From contig PFKL01000035.1 in the NCBI GenBank assembly GCA_002784245.1, forward strand, positions 1 to 27,223: DNA of 27,223 bases. The letters are read 5' to 3'. The translations under genes were made by a program, and so were the position numbers. Numbering within the stretch: the stretch's first letter is position 1; every line of letters starts with the position of its first letter. The notes beneath the pieces are model-generated. The model made no database searches. It saw nothing but the letters and a program-made list of their open reading frames with translations, and had not been told where the DNA came from. The DNA is from Comamonadaceae bacterium CG_4_10_14_3_um_filter_60_75 (GTDB lineage: Bacteria; Pseudomonadota; Gammaproteobacteria; Burkholderiales; Burkholderiaceae_C). This document shows, piece after piece, positions 7,120 through 14,644 of the stretch.

Positions 7120-7125
7120 ATTATA
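7120..7125 (-). promoter_or_regulatory. Candidate −10 element for bamD
   Basis: The minus strand reads TATAAT, a perfect sigma-70 −10 hexamer, 32 bp upstream of the chosen bamD ATG. At 17 bp spacing the −35 position reads TCGATC, matching the consensus at only three of six bases, and it overlaps the first codons of rluD. A perfect −10 in the 53-bp divergent bamD–rluD gap supports a promoter, but the weak −35 keeps confidence moderate. Confidence 0.5.
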
Positions 7126-7140
7126 TCGGTCACCCCCCAG

Positions 7141-8118
7141 GTGATCGACGCCGATGGCTTCGACGACGCCGCAGCCGAGGTCGAGATCCGGCCGCTTTTT
7201 ATTGGCGAAGAACACCATGGCTGTCGGCTCGATCGTGCTTTGGCAACGATGGCGCCCGAATTCTCGCGCAGCTATCTGCAGCAACTTGTCGCCTTGGGGG
7301 CAGTCACACTCAATGAACAGACGGTTTTGAAACCGGCCCATAAAGTCAAGGCGGGTGATCGCGGTGCGATTGCACTTCGTCCAACGCCACAAAGCCAGGC
7401 ATTCAAGGCCGAGCCGTCGACGCTGGATGTGGTTTACCAGGACGATGATCTGCTGGTGATCAACAAACCGGCCGGTCTGGTGGTGCATCCTGCACCAGGC
7501 AATTGGAACGGCACGCTGATGAACCAGCTGCTGGGGTTGGATGTCAAGGCGTTCGATTTGCCGCGCGCTGGCATCGTTCATCGTCTGGACAAAGACACGA
7601 GCGGTTTGATGGTGGTCGCACGCACACGCCGGGTGATGGACGCGCTGGTGCAAGCCATTGCTGAACGCAGTGTCAAACGGCAGTATCTGGCCTTGGCACA
7701 TGCACAGTGGCGGGGGGCAGCGCAGCGCCAGGTGGACGCGCCGATTGGCCGCGATCCCAAAAACCGTCTGCGCATGGCGGTGGTCGACCTTGCCTTGCAT
7801 CCGGGCAAACCCGCTCGGACTGACTTTGAACTTTTGGCAAACGCACCAGCGGGGTGCTTGGTGAAGTGCACGTTACACACCGGCAGAACCCACCAGATCA
7901 GGGTGCATATGGCTTCAATCGGGCACCCACTGGTGGCTGACGCGCTCTATGGTGGAGCGCGCACTGCAGGAATGCAACACCAAGCCTTGCATGCCGCCCG
8001 CCTGGCGCTGATGCACCCCGTCACACGGCAGCAGCTGGTTTTTGAATGCGCGCCACCGGCCGACTTTTCAGCAGCGCTCGACACGTGGGGGCTCGGTTAC
8101 AATTGGGCCAGTTTTTGA
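7141..8118 (+). CDS. rluD: 23S rRNA pseudouridine(1911/1915/1917) synthase RluD
   Basis: RNA pseudouridine synthase of the RsuA/RluA family. The best match by features is RluD, which modifies helix 69 of 23S rRNA. From the chosen start it has 325 aa (E. coli RluD 326). The N-terminal S4-like domain at about 26–80 contains GCRLDRALATMAPEFSRSYLQQL. The catalytic domain follows with INKPAGLVVHPAPGN at about 107–121 and HRLDKDTSGLMVVART, in which Asp150 is the catalytic aspartate. The LHTGRTHQIRVHMASIGHP segment is typical. The frame stays open upstream to 6994, but that extension runs antisense through bamD. GTG at 7141 is the first plausible start between the divergent genes; it has no clear Shine-Dalgarno site, so the exact start is uncertain. 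It is divergent from bamD, as in many Proteobacteria. Confidence 0.93.
   Translation: MIDADGFDDAAAEVEIRPLFIGEEHHGCRLDRALATMAPEFSRSYLQQLVALGAVTLNEQTVLKPAHKVKAGDRGAIALRPTPQSQAFKAEPSTLDVVYQDDDLLVINKPAGLVVHPAPGNWNGTLMNQLLGLDVKAFDLPRAGIVHRLDKDTSGLMVVARTRRVMDALVQAIAERSVKRQYLALAHAQWRGAAQRQVDAPIGRDPKNRLRMAVVDLALHPGKPARTDFELLANAPAGCLVKCTLHTGRTHQIRVHMASIGHPLVADALYGGARTAGMQHQALHAARLALMHPVTRQQLVFECAPPADFSAALDTWGLGYNWASF
8098..8103 (+). promoter_or_regulatory. Candidate −10 element near the end of rluD, upstream of scpB
   Basis: TACAAT (five of six to the −10 consensus) lies inside the last codons of rluD, preceded by GCTCGGT. No good −35 stands at 16–18 bp; a TCGACA lies at 14 bp, which is too close. 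If used, it would give scpB a leader of about 115 nt that includes the three small hairpins described below. Evidence is sequence resemblance only. Confidence 0.3.
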
Positions 8119-8147
8119 CCTGCAGATCAGCGGGTTTTTGCGTGACT

Positions 8148-8224
8148 CCGGCGAATCTGCCGGCACCCGTCGCGTATTCCAAAGCGTATTGTCCGCACCC
8201 TTGGGTGTTTCGAACGGAAACCGT
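8148..8224 (+). promoter_or_regulatory. Three short perfect inverted repeats in the scpB leader
   Basis: The 111-bp rluD–scpB gap holds three small hairpins in a row. CCGGC/GCCGG with a 6-nt loop is at 8148–8163. CACCC/GGGTG is at 8196–8207. ACGG-AAA-CCGT is at 8214–8224, ending 5 nt before the scpB ATG. The only purine-rich sequence that could serve as a ribosome-binding site (CGGAAA) is inside the third hairpin. None is followed by a T-run, so they do not look like intrinsic terminators. A role in modulating scpB translation is possible but speculative. Confidence 0.35.
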
Positions 8225-8229
8225 CCATC

Positions 8230-8922
8230 ATGAACACACTGGATGCCAAACGCGTCCTCGAAACTGCACTGTTGTGTGCGCAGCAGCCGATGCCAGAGCG
8301 CGATATGCTGACTTTGCTCGGCGAGGGCGTTGATGCGCCTTCGGTCGGGTTGATGCTGACGCAGTTGCAGCAGGATTGGTCCGATCGTGGCGTTGAACTG
8401 GTGCACCTGGCCACGGGTTGGCGTTTCCAGAGCCGTCCCGGCTTGCGTGATGTGCTTGACCGTCTGCATCCGGAGAAGCCGCCTCGCTATGCGCGCGCCA
8501 CGTTGGAAACGCTGGCCATCATTGCTTACAAACAGCCGGTCACACGGGGTGACATTGAAGACATTCGGGGCGTGACCGTCAATTCGCTGACGATCAAGCA
8601 GCTCGAGGAGCGGGGCTGGGTGGAGGTCATTGGCCACCGTGATACGGTAGGGCGTCCCGCGCTGTTTGCGACGACACGCCATTTTTTGGATGACCTGGGT
8701 TTGCAGTCTTTGGATCAACTCCCACCCATTGAGTCGTCGATGGTCTCGCTGCAAAACCTTGAGCTTGTCCTTGCGCGCGGCCTGCCCTCCAATGCGGCTA
8801 CAGAAGAGAGTGCGACCGTACCACTGACGACCCCCGAGTTGGACTGGACGGCTGGCGACGTCGGCGCGGTGCTGCCATCCGATGCGCCAACGCTTAGTCC
8901 TTCAGAAAGGGAAACACCATGA
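8230..8922 (+). CDS. scpB: Segregation and condensation protein B (ScpB)
   Basis: ScpB is the winged-helix subunit that, with ScpA, binds SMC-type condensin for chromosome organisation and segregation. The product has 230 aa. The two winged-helix domains span about residues 1–165. Clear family signatures are RPPRYARATLETLAIIAYKQ-like sequence (here KPPRYARATLETLAIIAYKQ), PVTRGDIEDIRGV, and IKQLEERGWVEVIGHRDTVGRP followed by LFATTRHFLDDLGL. Residues after about 175 form a low-complexity acidic Ser/Thr/Pro tail that is probably disordered. The stop overlaps the rluB start as ATGA, so the two are coupled. The scpB–rluB pairing is common across bacteria. No scpA or smc gene is in the window. Confidence 0.95.
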   Translation: MNTLDAKRVLETALLCAQQPMPERDMLTLLGEGVDAPSVGLMLTQLQQDWSDRGVELVHLATGWRFQSRPGLRDVLDRLHPEKPPRYARATLETLAIIAYKQPVTRGDIEDIRGVTVNSLTIKQLEERGWVEVIGHRDTVGRPALFATTRHFLDDLGLQSLDQLPPIESSMVSLQNLELVLARGLPSNAATEESATVPLTTPELDWTAGDVGAVLPSDAPTLSPSERETP

Positions 8923-10043
8923 CAGAACAGCCAGCCGAATTGGCATCCAACCATCCCGCTCCTGAGGTGACCCGCTTTGAAGACGTTGTCTCAGGCCTGT
9001 TTGATACCGACGAGGCGCAGGTGCTTGCAGCTCCTTTGAAAAGGGTCTTGCCGCCGCAGCCAGAGTCACCCAAATTGCACAAAGTGTTGGCCCAAGCCGG
9101 TATGGGGTCGCGGCTCGAGATGGAGCAACTTATCCTGGAAGGGCGGATCAGCGTCAACAACGAACCCGCTCACATTGGTCAACGGGTGCAGTTTGGCGAT
9201 CATGTCAAGGTCAACGGCAAGCCAATCCACTTCAAGGTTGCGCCGCCTCCGCCACGCGTGATTGCTTACCACAAGCCAGCCGGTGAAGTCGTCAGCCACG
9301 ATGATCCGCAGAACCGGCCAACCGTGTTTCGCAAGTTGCCCAAATTGTTCCAGGGTAAGTGGCAATCGGTTGGACGACTCGACCTCAATACCGAAGGTTT
9401 GTTGTTGTTTACCAGTTCAGGTGAGCTGGCCAACAACCTGATGCACCCACGTTTTGGCCTTGAGCGCGAATACGCGGTTCGGGTGCTGGGGGCGCTCACC
9501 CCGGAGGAAAAGCAAAAATTGCTCGACGGGGTTCGGCTTGACGACGGTGTGGCGCAGTTTGGCACCATCGAAGAGGGTGGTGGGGAGGGTTCCAATTGCT
9601 GGTACCGCGTCACTATTTCCGAAGGGCGCAACCGTGAGGTGCGACGCATGCTGGAATCAGTGGGTCACGCCGTCAGTCGGCTGATCCGCATCCGTTACGG
9701 TTCGATGGTGTTGCCTCGGGGCTTGCGTCGCGGTGCCTGGATGGAACTCGATGAAGCAGATATTCAATTGCTGACGCGGGCGTCGCAGTCGCAGGGGCGC
9801 CGTGAGATCCCGGATGCCGCTGCAAGCGGCTTGCGTGGACCTGGCCGCTTGATCGGGCCGCGCAGAAAGTCCGATGGCCGACGTGGTGGTGCCGGCTCGG
9901 GAGGGCGTTCAGCTCCGGCTGCTTCGGGACAGCCCGATCCGCTCAAAACCTCACTTGGCTATATTGGCGCAGACAGCCTTTCGCGGCAACGCCAGGACGC
10001 TGGAAAAAAGAACGGACGCCGCTCTGGAGGGCGAAACCGCTGA
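8919..10043 (+). CDS. rluB: 23S rRNA pseudouridine(2605) synthase RluB
   Basis: RsuA-family pseudouridine synthase; RluB modifies position 2605 of 23S rRNA in E. coli. It has 374 aa. An extra N-terminal region (1–50) precedes the S4 RNA-binding domain at about 50–105 (LHKVLAQAGMGSRLEMEQLI, EGRISVNNEPAHIGQRV). The catalytic domain follows with YHKPAGEVVS and GRLDLNTEGLLLFTSSGEL, in which Asp155 is the catalytic residue, then NREVRRMLESVGHAVSRLIR. After about 290 the protein has a long Arg/Gly/Ser-rich tail (GPRRKSDGRRGGAGSGGRS, later GKKNGRRSGGRNR) interrupted by a more ordered DPLKTSLGYIGADSLSRQRQ. The ATG is preceded by a good ribosome-binding site (AAAGGGA) and overlaps the scpB stop. RluB is preferred over RluE/RluF/RsuA because of the scpB linkage and the basic tail. 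Confidence 0.93.
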   Translation: MTEQPAELASNHPAPEVTRFEDVVSGLFDTDEAQVLAAPLKRVLPPQPESPKLHKVLAQAGMGSRLEMEQLILEGRISVNNEPAHIGQRVQFGDHVKVNGKPIHFKVAPPPPRVIAYHKPAGEVVSHDDPQNRPTVFRKLPKLFQGKWQSVGRLDLNTEGLLLFTSSGELANNLMHPRFGLEREYAVRVLGALTPEEKQKLLDGVRLDDGVAQFGTIEEGGGEGSNCWYRVTISEGRNREVRRMLESVGHAVSRLIRIRYGSMVLPRGLRRGAWMELDEADIQLLTRASQSQGRREIPDAAASGLRGPGRLIGPRRKSDGRRGGAGSGGRSAPAASGQPDPLKTSLGYIGADSLSRQRQDAGKKNGRRSGGRNR

Positions 10044-10102
10044 TGCTTCGGGTTAACATCGCAGGCTTTGCATTCATCCCCATTTTTTGAGTAGGAAAAT
10101 TT

Positions 10103-10528
10103 ATGACCATCGAACGCACGCTCTCCATCATCAAGCCCGACGCCGTTGCCAAAAACGTGATTGGTCAAATTTACGCCCGTTTTGAAGCGGCTGGTCTGAA
10201 GATCGCAGCCGCCAGGATGGCGCACCTGTCGCGCCGTGAGGCAGAAGCTTTTTACGCAGTGCACAAAGAGCGTCCCTTTTTCAAGGATCTGGTTGAATTC
10301 ATGATTTCTGGTCCGGTCATGATTCAGGTGCTCGAAGGTGACAACGCAATCCAGAAAAATCGCGATTTGATGGGGGCAACCGATCCAAAGAAAGCGGCTT
10401 CGGGCACCATTCGTGCTGATTTTGCCGACAGCATCGACGCCAACGCTGTGCATGGCTCGGACGCGCCCGAAACAGCCGCGGTTGAAGTTGCGTTCTTCTT
10501 CCCCGGCATGACCATTTACACGCGCTGA
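10103..10528 (+). CDS. ndk: Nucleoside diphosphate kinase
   Basis: Ndk exchanges the terminal phosphate between nucleoside di- and triphosphates through a phosphohistidine and so keeps NTP and dNTP pools balanced. The product has the standard 141 aa. The N-terminal ERTLSIIKPDAVAKN contains the nucleotide-contacting Lys11. RPFFKDLVEFMISGPV is typical. The catalytic His117 is in NAVHGSDAPETA. A GGAAAA ribosome-binding sequence precedes the ATG. A TAACAT (four of six to a −10) lies 43 bp upstream in the 59-bp gap after rluB, so ndk may have its own promoter. The rlmN gene follows 13 bp downstream, and the ndk–rlmN pair is a conserved arrangement in Proteobacteria. Confidence 0.98.
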   Translation: MTIERTLSIIKPDAVAKNVIGQIYARFEAAGLKIAAARMAHLSRREAEAFYAVHKERPFFKDLVEFMISGPVMIQVLEGDNAIQKNRDLMGATDPKKAASGTIRADFADSIDANAVHGSDAPETAAVEVAFFFPGMTIYTR

Positions 10529-10541
10529 AACAAGCTTGGGT

Positions 10542-11696
10542 ATGACGGTCAACCTGCTCGACCTTGATCTCGAGAATTTGGCTGTCTTTTGCGACCAGCT
10601 GGGCGAAAAGCGTTTTCGCGCCGTCCAGTTGTTTCGGTGGATTCACCAGCGGGGTTGCGCCAACTTTGCAGATATGAGCGATCTGGCTAAATCGCTGCGA
10701 GACAAGCTCGCTGGCGTTGCCTTTGTCAAGGGGCTCAATGTCGTATCGCAGCACATATCTGCCGACGGCACGATCAAGTGGTTGTTTGATGTTGGCGCTG
10801 GCAACGCCATCGAAACCGTCTTCATCCCCGAAGACGATCGCGGTACCTTATGCATCTCCTCCCAGGCTGGATGCGCGATGGCGTGCCGATTTTGCTCAAC
10901 CGGACACCAAGGGTTCAGTCGCAATTTGACTTCGGGCGAAATCGTCGCCCAGTTGTGGTTTGCCGAGCATTTTCTGCGTCGCCATCTGCATCGCGACGAG
11001 CGTGTGATCAGCAACGTGGTGATGATGGGCATGGGTGAGCCGCTGCAAAACTACAGCGCGCTGATACCGGCGCTGAGAACCATGCTCGACGACCACGCGT
11101 ATGGCCTGTCAAGGCGTCGTGTCACCGTGTCGACGTCTGGCGTCGTGCCGAAAATATTGCAATTGGCGCAGGATTGCCCGGTGGCGCTGGCCGTTTCACT
11201 GCATGCTCCCAACGATGCGCTACGCGACAAGCTGGTACCGTTGAACCTGAAATATTCGCTCGATGCGCTGCTCGGTGCCTGTACACGCTATCTGGCGCAC
11301 GCGCCGCGCGACTTCATCACCTTTGAGTATTGCATGCTCGACGGTGTCAACGACCAAGACGCTCACGCCCTGGAACTGGTGCAGTTGATGCACAGCCGGG
11401 CCAAGGCGGGCTTGCGTTGCAAATTCAATTTGATCCCTTTCAACCCCTTTCCCGCGTCTGGTCTCCAGCGCTCGCCGCTGCAGCGCATCGAGAAATTTGC
11501 AAAAATTCTGGCCGAGGGCGGTATCACAACGACAGTTCGCAAGACCCGGGGCGATGACATCGACGCAGCCTGTGGCCAACTGGCTGGCGATGTGGTTGAT
11601 CGCACGCGCGTAGCGGTGCGTATCGCTCGCCATCGGGCGACTGATCTTGGCGCGGCCACACCAGCCCGGCCCCATCCCATCCCGCTTGCGCATTGA
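10542..11696 (+). CDS. rlmN: Dual-specificity 23S rRNA/tRNA adenine-C2 methyltransferase RlmN
   Basis: Radical-SAM enzyme that methylates C2 of A2503 in 23S rRNA and of A37 in some tRNAs. From the ATG at 10542 it has 384 aa, matching E. coli. The [4Fe-4S] cluster cysteines are Cys111, Cys115 and Cys118 (CxxxCxxC in AGCAMACRFCSTGHQG). Cys104 and Cys344 align with E. coli Cys118 and the catalytic methyl-carrying Cys355; the latter lies in RKTRGDDIDAACGQLAGD. MGMGEPLQNY, SLHAPND and the FNLIPFNPFP segment are family features. A TTG six bases upstream is possible, but ATG is preferred. A Pro/Ala-rich tail of about 20 residues follows the conserved end. It lies just before pilF and rodZ, as in E. 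coli, where rlmN precedes rodZ. Confidence 0.96.
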   Translation: MTVNLLDLDLENLAVFCDQLGEKRFRAVQLFRWIHQRGCANFADMSDLAKSLRDKLAGVAFVKGLNVVSQHISADGTIKWLFDVGAGNAIETVFIPEDDRGTLCISSQAGCAMACRFCSTGHQGFSRNLTSGEIVAQLWFAEHFLRRHLHRDERVISNVVMMGMGEPLQNYSALIPALRTMLDDHAYGLSRRRVTVSTSGVVPKILQLAQDCPVALAVSLHAPNDALRDKLVPLNLKYSLDALLGACTRYLAHAPRDFITFEYCMLDGVNDQDAHALELVQLMHSRAKAGLRCKFNLIPFNPFPASGLQRSPLQRIEKFAKILAEGGITTTVRKTRGDDIDAACGQLAGDVVDRTRVAVRIARHRATDLGAATPARPHPIPLAH

Positions 11697-11704
11697 GGAT
11701 CACC

Positions 11705-12532
11705 ATGACGCGATTTTTGTTAAAACCATTTGTGTTGTTGTACTGGGCAGTGGCGAGTGTTGTTTTTCTGCTGGGCGCGTGTGCGAGTCCCGCTCCCGCA
11801 GATACTGGTTTGACAGCCGCTAACGGAGGCGACCTGATCACTGATTCTGATGAGTCGGCGCAGCGCAAACGGGCCCGCATCCGTTTGGAACTGGCGTTGG
11901 GCTATTTTGAACAAGGCAAGACGACGATTGCTTTGGATGAGATCAAGCAGGCGATCGTCATTGATCCATCGTACTCCGACGCCTTCAGCCTGCGCGGATT
12001 GATTTACATGCGCCTCAATGATTTTGCTGTGGCTGAGGAAAGTTTCAAGCGCGCGTTGTCCCTCAAACCCGGAGATGGCAATGTACTGCACAACCTTGGG
12101 TGGCTGAAGTGTCAAGAGGCGCAGTACGCCCCATCGCTTGCTTATTTTCAGCAAGCGTTGGCCAATCCGCTGTACGGCGAGCGTGCCAAGACCTACATGG
12201 CGCGGGGGCTGTGCGAAATCAAGGCGGGCAATACGGTTTCGGCGGAAGCCAGTTTGATGAAGTCGTACGAATACGACGCTGGCAATCCGATTACTGGCTA
12301 CAACCTGGCCAATTTGTTGTTTCTGAAAAATGAGGACGTCAGGGCGCGTTTTTATATCAGGCGCATCAACAACACCGGTTTGGCCAATGCTGAAACGCTG
12401 TGGTTGGGCATCAAGGTCGAGCGTCGTTTGGGCGACCAGGCGGCGATGGCCCAATTGGGTGGCCAGTTGCTCAAACGTTTTGCCCAATCGACCCAAGCCG
12501 CGGCTTATCAGCGTGGAGCGTTTGATGAGTGA
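11705..12532 (+). CDS. pilF: Type IV pilus biogenesis lipoprotein PilF/PilW
   Basis: A 275-aa TPR lipoprotein that in Pseudomonas and Neisseria acts as pilotin, or as a stabiliser of secretin PilQ, for type IV pili. The signal peptide ends at lipobox LGAC with Cys26. TPR units run from about 55 to 230, for example ARIRLELALGYFEQGKTTIA, AFSLRGLIYMRLNDFAVAEE and VLHNLGWLKCQEAQYAPSLA. The stem position between rlmN and rodZ is the classic pilF/pilW locus in Gamma- and Betaproteobacteria. ATG at 11705 has a good ribosome-binding site (GAGGATCACC) and follows the rlmN stop by 8 bp. The end overlaps rodZ by 8 nt. The pilus role is inferred from family and position; no other pil gene is present in the window. 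Confidence 0.9.
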   Translation: MTRFLLKPFVLLYWAVASVVFLLGACASPAPADTGLTAANGGDLITDSDESAQRKRARIRLELALGYFEQGKTTIALDEIKQAIVIDPSYSDAFSLRGLIYMRLNDFAVAEESFKRALSLKPGDGNVLHNLGWLKCQEAQYAPSLAYFQQALANPLYGERAKTYMARGLCEIKAGNTVSAEASLMKSYEYDAGNPITGYNLANLLFLKNEDVRARFYIRRINNTGLANAETLWLGIKVERRLGDQAAMAQLGGQLLKRFAQSTQAAAYQRGAFDE

Positions 12533-13361
12533 GACCGAAGACGCCGCGTCCGTTTCAGAACCCCGGCAAGCCGTCTTTGCAGACCAAGCTGGTGCCCTTT
12601 TGCGTGCCGCCCGGGAAGCACAAGGACTGCACATTGGGGCTTTGGCGGTTGCTCTGAAAGTGCCAGTGAAGAAGCTTGAAGCACTGGAAGCGGGGCGTTA
12701 CGATGAACTGCCCGACATGGTCTTTGCGCGTTCGCTGGCCATGAGCGTCTGTCGGACGCTGAAAATCAGCCCTGAGGCAGTGCTTGCGGCTTTGCCCGGG
12801 GCGCAGGTGCACCGTATCCAGTCGGCCAGCACCGGTTTGAACACCGAGTTCAAAAGCACTGATGGCGGCGCCCATTTTTCTTTACGTGCCCAGTTGACCA
12901 GCCCCTTGGGGTTGGGTGCCATTGTTTTGCTGCTGGGCGTTGTCGTGGTGACGTTCTGGCCAGAGACATCGCCCGTTGTTGGCACGGCTTCGGCACCGAT
13001 ATCCACTGCAGGGACAGCGGTGTCCGCTGTTCAGGAGCCCACCGCAGTTGAACCATCGTCGCCGTTGTCGCCCGTCCAGACCGCTCCTGCAGAAGCGATT
13101 GCTGCCAGCGTGCCAGCACCGTTGCCAGACGCGTTGGAGATCACGGCCCATGGTGTGTCCTGGGTTGAGGTGCTCGACGCAGACGCTGCGCCGCTGTTGC
13201 GCAAACTGACAGTCGACGGTGAGGTTTTGCGGGTCGGGGGTAAATTGCCGTTGACGGTGACTGTCGGTCGCGCCGATCAGCTCACCGTGCAAGTCAAGGG
13301 TCAATTCTTTGATCTGGCCCCGCTGGCACGCGATAACGTGGCCAGATTTGAGGTGAAGTGA
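12525..13361 (+). CDS. rodZ: Cell-shape protein RodZ (HTH_25 / DUF4115)
   Basis: Bitopic membrane protein that links the MreB cytoskeleton to the periplasm and maintains rod shape. From the ATG at 12525 it has 278 aa. An N-terminal helix-turn-helix domain (about 18–90) contains GALLRAAREAQGLHIGALA, LKVPVKKLEALEAGRYDELP and VFARSLAMSVCRTL. One transmembrane helix lies at about 126–145 (LTSPLGLGAIVLLLGVVVVT). A Thr/Ala/Pro-rich periplasmic linker follows, and then a C-terminal DUF4115 beta domain from about 204, including ISAHGxSWVEVxDA-like sequence (here ITAHGVSWVEVLDADA). The frame is open upstream to 12330, but that part lies inside pilF. The ATG has a GGAG site 11 bp before it and overlaps the pilF end by 8 nt. 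The stop overlaps the ispG start (TGATG). Confidence 0.93.
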   Translation: MSETEDAASVSEPRQAVFADQAGALLRAAREAQGLHIGALAVALKVPVKKLEALEAGRYDELPDMVFARSLAMSVCRTLKISPEAVLAALPGAQVHRIQSASTGLNTEFKSTDGGAHFSLRAQLTSPLGLGAIVLLLGVVVVTFWPETSPVVGTASAPISTAGTAVSAVQEPTAVEPSSPLSPVQTAPAEAIAASVPAPLPDALEITAHGVSWVEVLDADAAPLLRKLTVDGEVLRVGGKLPLTVTVGRADQLTVQVKGQFFDLAPLARDNVARFEVK

Positions 13362-14644
13362 TGAGCAATCCAGAGCAATCATTGGCGCAGCCAAAGCGCA
13401 AAACGCGACAAGCGCGCGTCGTGTGGGGTAGTCGGGTTGTTACTGTGGGCGGCGACGCTCCGGTGCGCGTGCAGTCGATGACCAATACCGATACTGTGGA
13501 CGCGATTGGCACGTCGATCCAGGTCAAGGAACTGGCTCAAGCAGGTTCTGAAATGGTGCGTTTGACCGTCAACACACCGCAGGCCGCGCAAGCGGTACCC
13601 GCGATTCGCGCCCAGTTGGACCGCATGGGGATCGATGTCCCGTTGATCGGTGATTTTCATTACAACGGGCACCGCTTGTTGACCGAATTCCCTGATTGCG
13701 CCCAGGCCTTGTCCAAGTACCGCATCAACCCTGGTAATGTCGGCAAAGGGGACAAGCACGACAAGCAGTTCGCGCTCATGATCGAAGCTGCCCTGCGCTG
13801 GAGCAAGCCGGTGCGCATCGGCGTCAATTGGGGTAGTCTTGATCAAGAGTTGTTGGCAACGTTGATGGATCAAAACAGCCGCCGCACCGAGCCTTGGGAC
13901 TTCAAGGCCGTCATGCACGAAGCCTTGATCAGTTCGGCTCTTGATTCGGCATATCGGGCCGTCGATCTGGGCCTGAATCCAGATCAGATCATGTTGTCGT
14001 GCAAGGTCAGTGGTGTGCAGGACCTGATCGCGGTGTACCGCAAGTTGTCCAAGCGTTGTGACTTTGCCTTGCATTTGGGCCTGACCGAGGCGGGGATGGG
14101 GACCAAGGGCGCAGTCGCCTCGGCGGCGGGTCTTTCGGTGTTGCTGCAAGAGGGTATTGGCGACACGATCCGTGTATCACTGACACCGCAGCCAGGGGAA
14201 TCGCGCACCCAGGAAGTTGTGATTGCAACCGAAATTTTGCAGGCACTGCAATTGCGCGCGTTTGTGCCCAGCGTCACCGCCTGCCCGGGTTGTGGCCGCA
14301 CCACCAGCACCACATTCCAGGAATTGACACAAAAAATTGAGGGTTACCTGCGTGAGCAGATGCCGTTGTGGCGCACGCGTTATCCAGGCGTCGAAGCCAT
14401 GAAAGTGGCGGTCATGGGCTGCATCGTCAATGGTCCAGGAGAGAGCAAGCAAGCGAATATTGGCATCAGTTTGCCGGGTACCGGTGAAGCCCCGGCTGCC
14501 CCCGTTTTCATTGACGGTGAAAAACGCATGACGTTGCGCGGCGAGTCGATTGCCGAAGAATTCCAGACGATCGTCGAAGACTACGTCAAAAGACGCTACG
14601 GCGCGCTCAGCGCAACCTCGAGCCAGGCATTGCAAATACCATGA
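13361..14644 (+). CDS. ispG: 4-hydroxy-3-methylbut-2-enyl diphosphate synthase IspG (GcpE)
   Basis: Iron-sulfur enzyme of the MEP isoprenoid pathway; it converts MEcPP to HMBPP. It has 427 aa from the ATG at 13361, which overlaps the rodZ stop by one base and has AGGTG five bases before it. The N-terminal TIM barrel starts with VQSMTNTDTVD and includes GDFHYNGH and RINPGNVG. The C-terminal [4Fe-4S] domain carries Cys308 and Cys311 (ACPGCGRTTS), Cys354 and Glu361 (GCIVNGPGES), equivalent to E. coli Cys270, Cys273, Cys305 and Glu312. It is about 55 residues longer than the E. coli protein (372 aa). About 38 of these lie before the first cluster cysteine and 11 between the second and third; longer forms of this kind are usual for Betaproteobacteria to my knowledge. 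The end overlaps hisS as ATGA. Confidence 0.97.
   Translation: MSNPEQSLAQPKRKTRQARVVWGSRVVTVGGDAPVRVQSMTNTDTVDAIGTSIQVKELAQAGSEMVRLTVNTPQAAQAVPAIRAQLDRMGIDVPLIGDFHYNGHRLLTEFPDCAQALSKYRINPGNVGKGDKHDKQFALMIEAALRWSKPVRIGVNWGSLDQELLATLMDQNSRRTEPWDFKAVMHEALISSALDSAYRAVDLGLNPDQIMLSCKVSGVQDLIAVYRKLSKRCDFALHLGLTEAGMGTKGAVASAAGLSVLLQEGIGDTIRVSLTPQPGESRTQEVVIATEILQALQLRAFVPSVTACPGCGRTTSTTFQELTQKIEGYLREQMPLWRTRYPGVEAMKVAVMGCIVNGPGESKQANIGISLPGTGEAPAAPVFIDGEKRMTLRGESIAEEFQTIVEDYVKRRYGALSATSSQALQIP

Noticed and set aside
6994..7140. Upstream extension of rluD
   Set aside because: The extra 49 residues run antisense to bamD and its candidate promoter and bear no resemblance to RluD N-termini.
12330..12524. 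Upstream extension of rodZ
   Set aside because: The extension is out of frame inside pilF. The ATG at 12525 has a ribosome-binding site and gives the known RodZ N-terminus.
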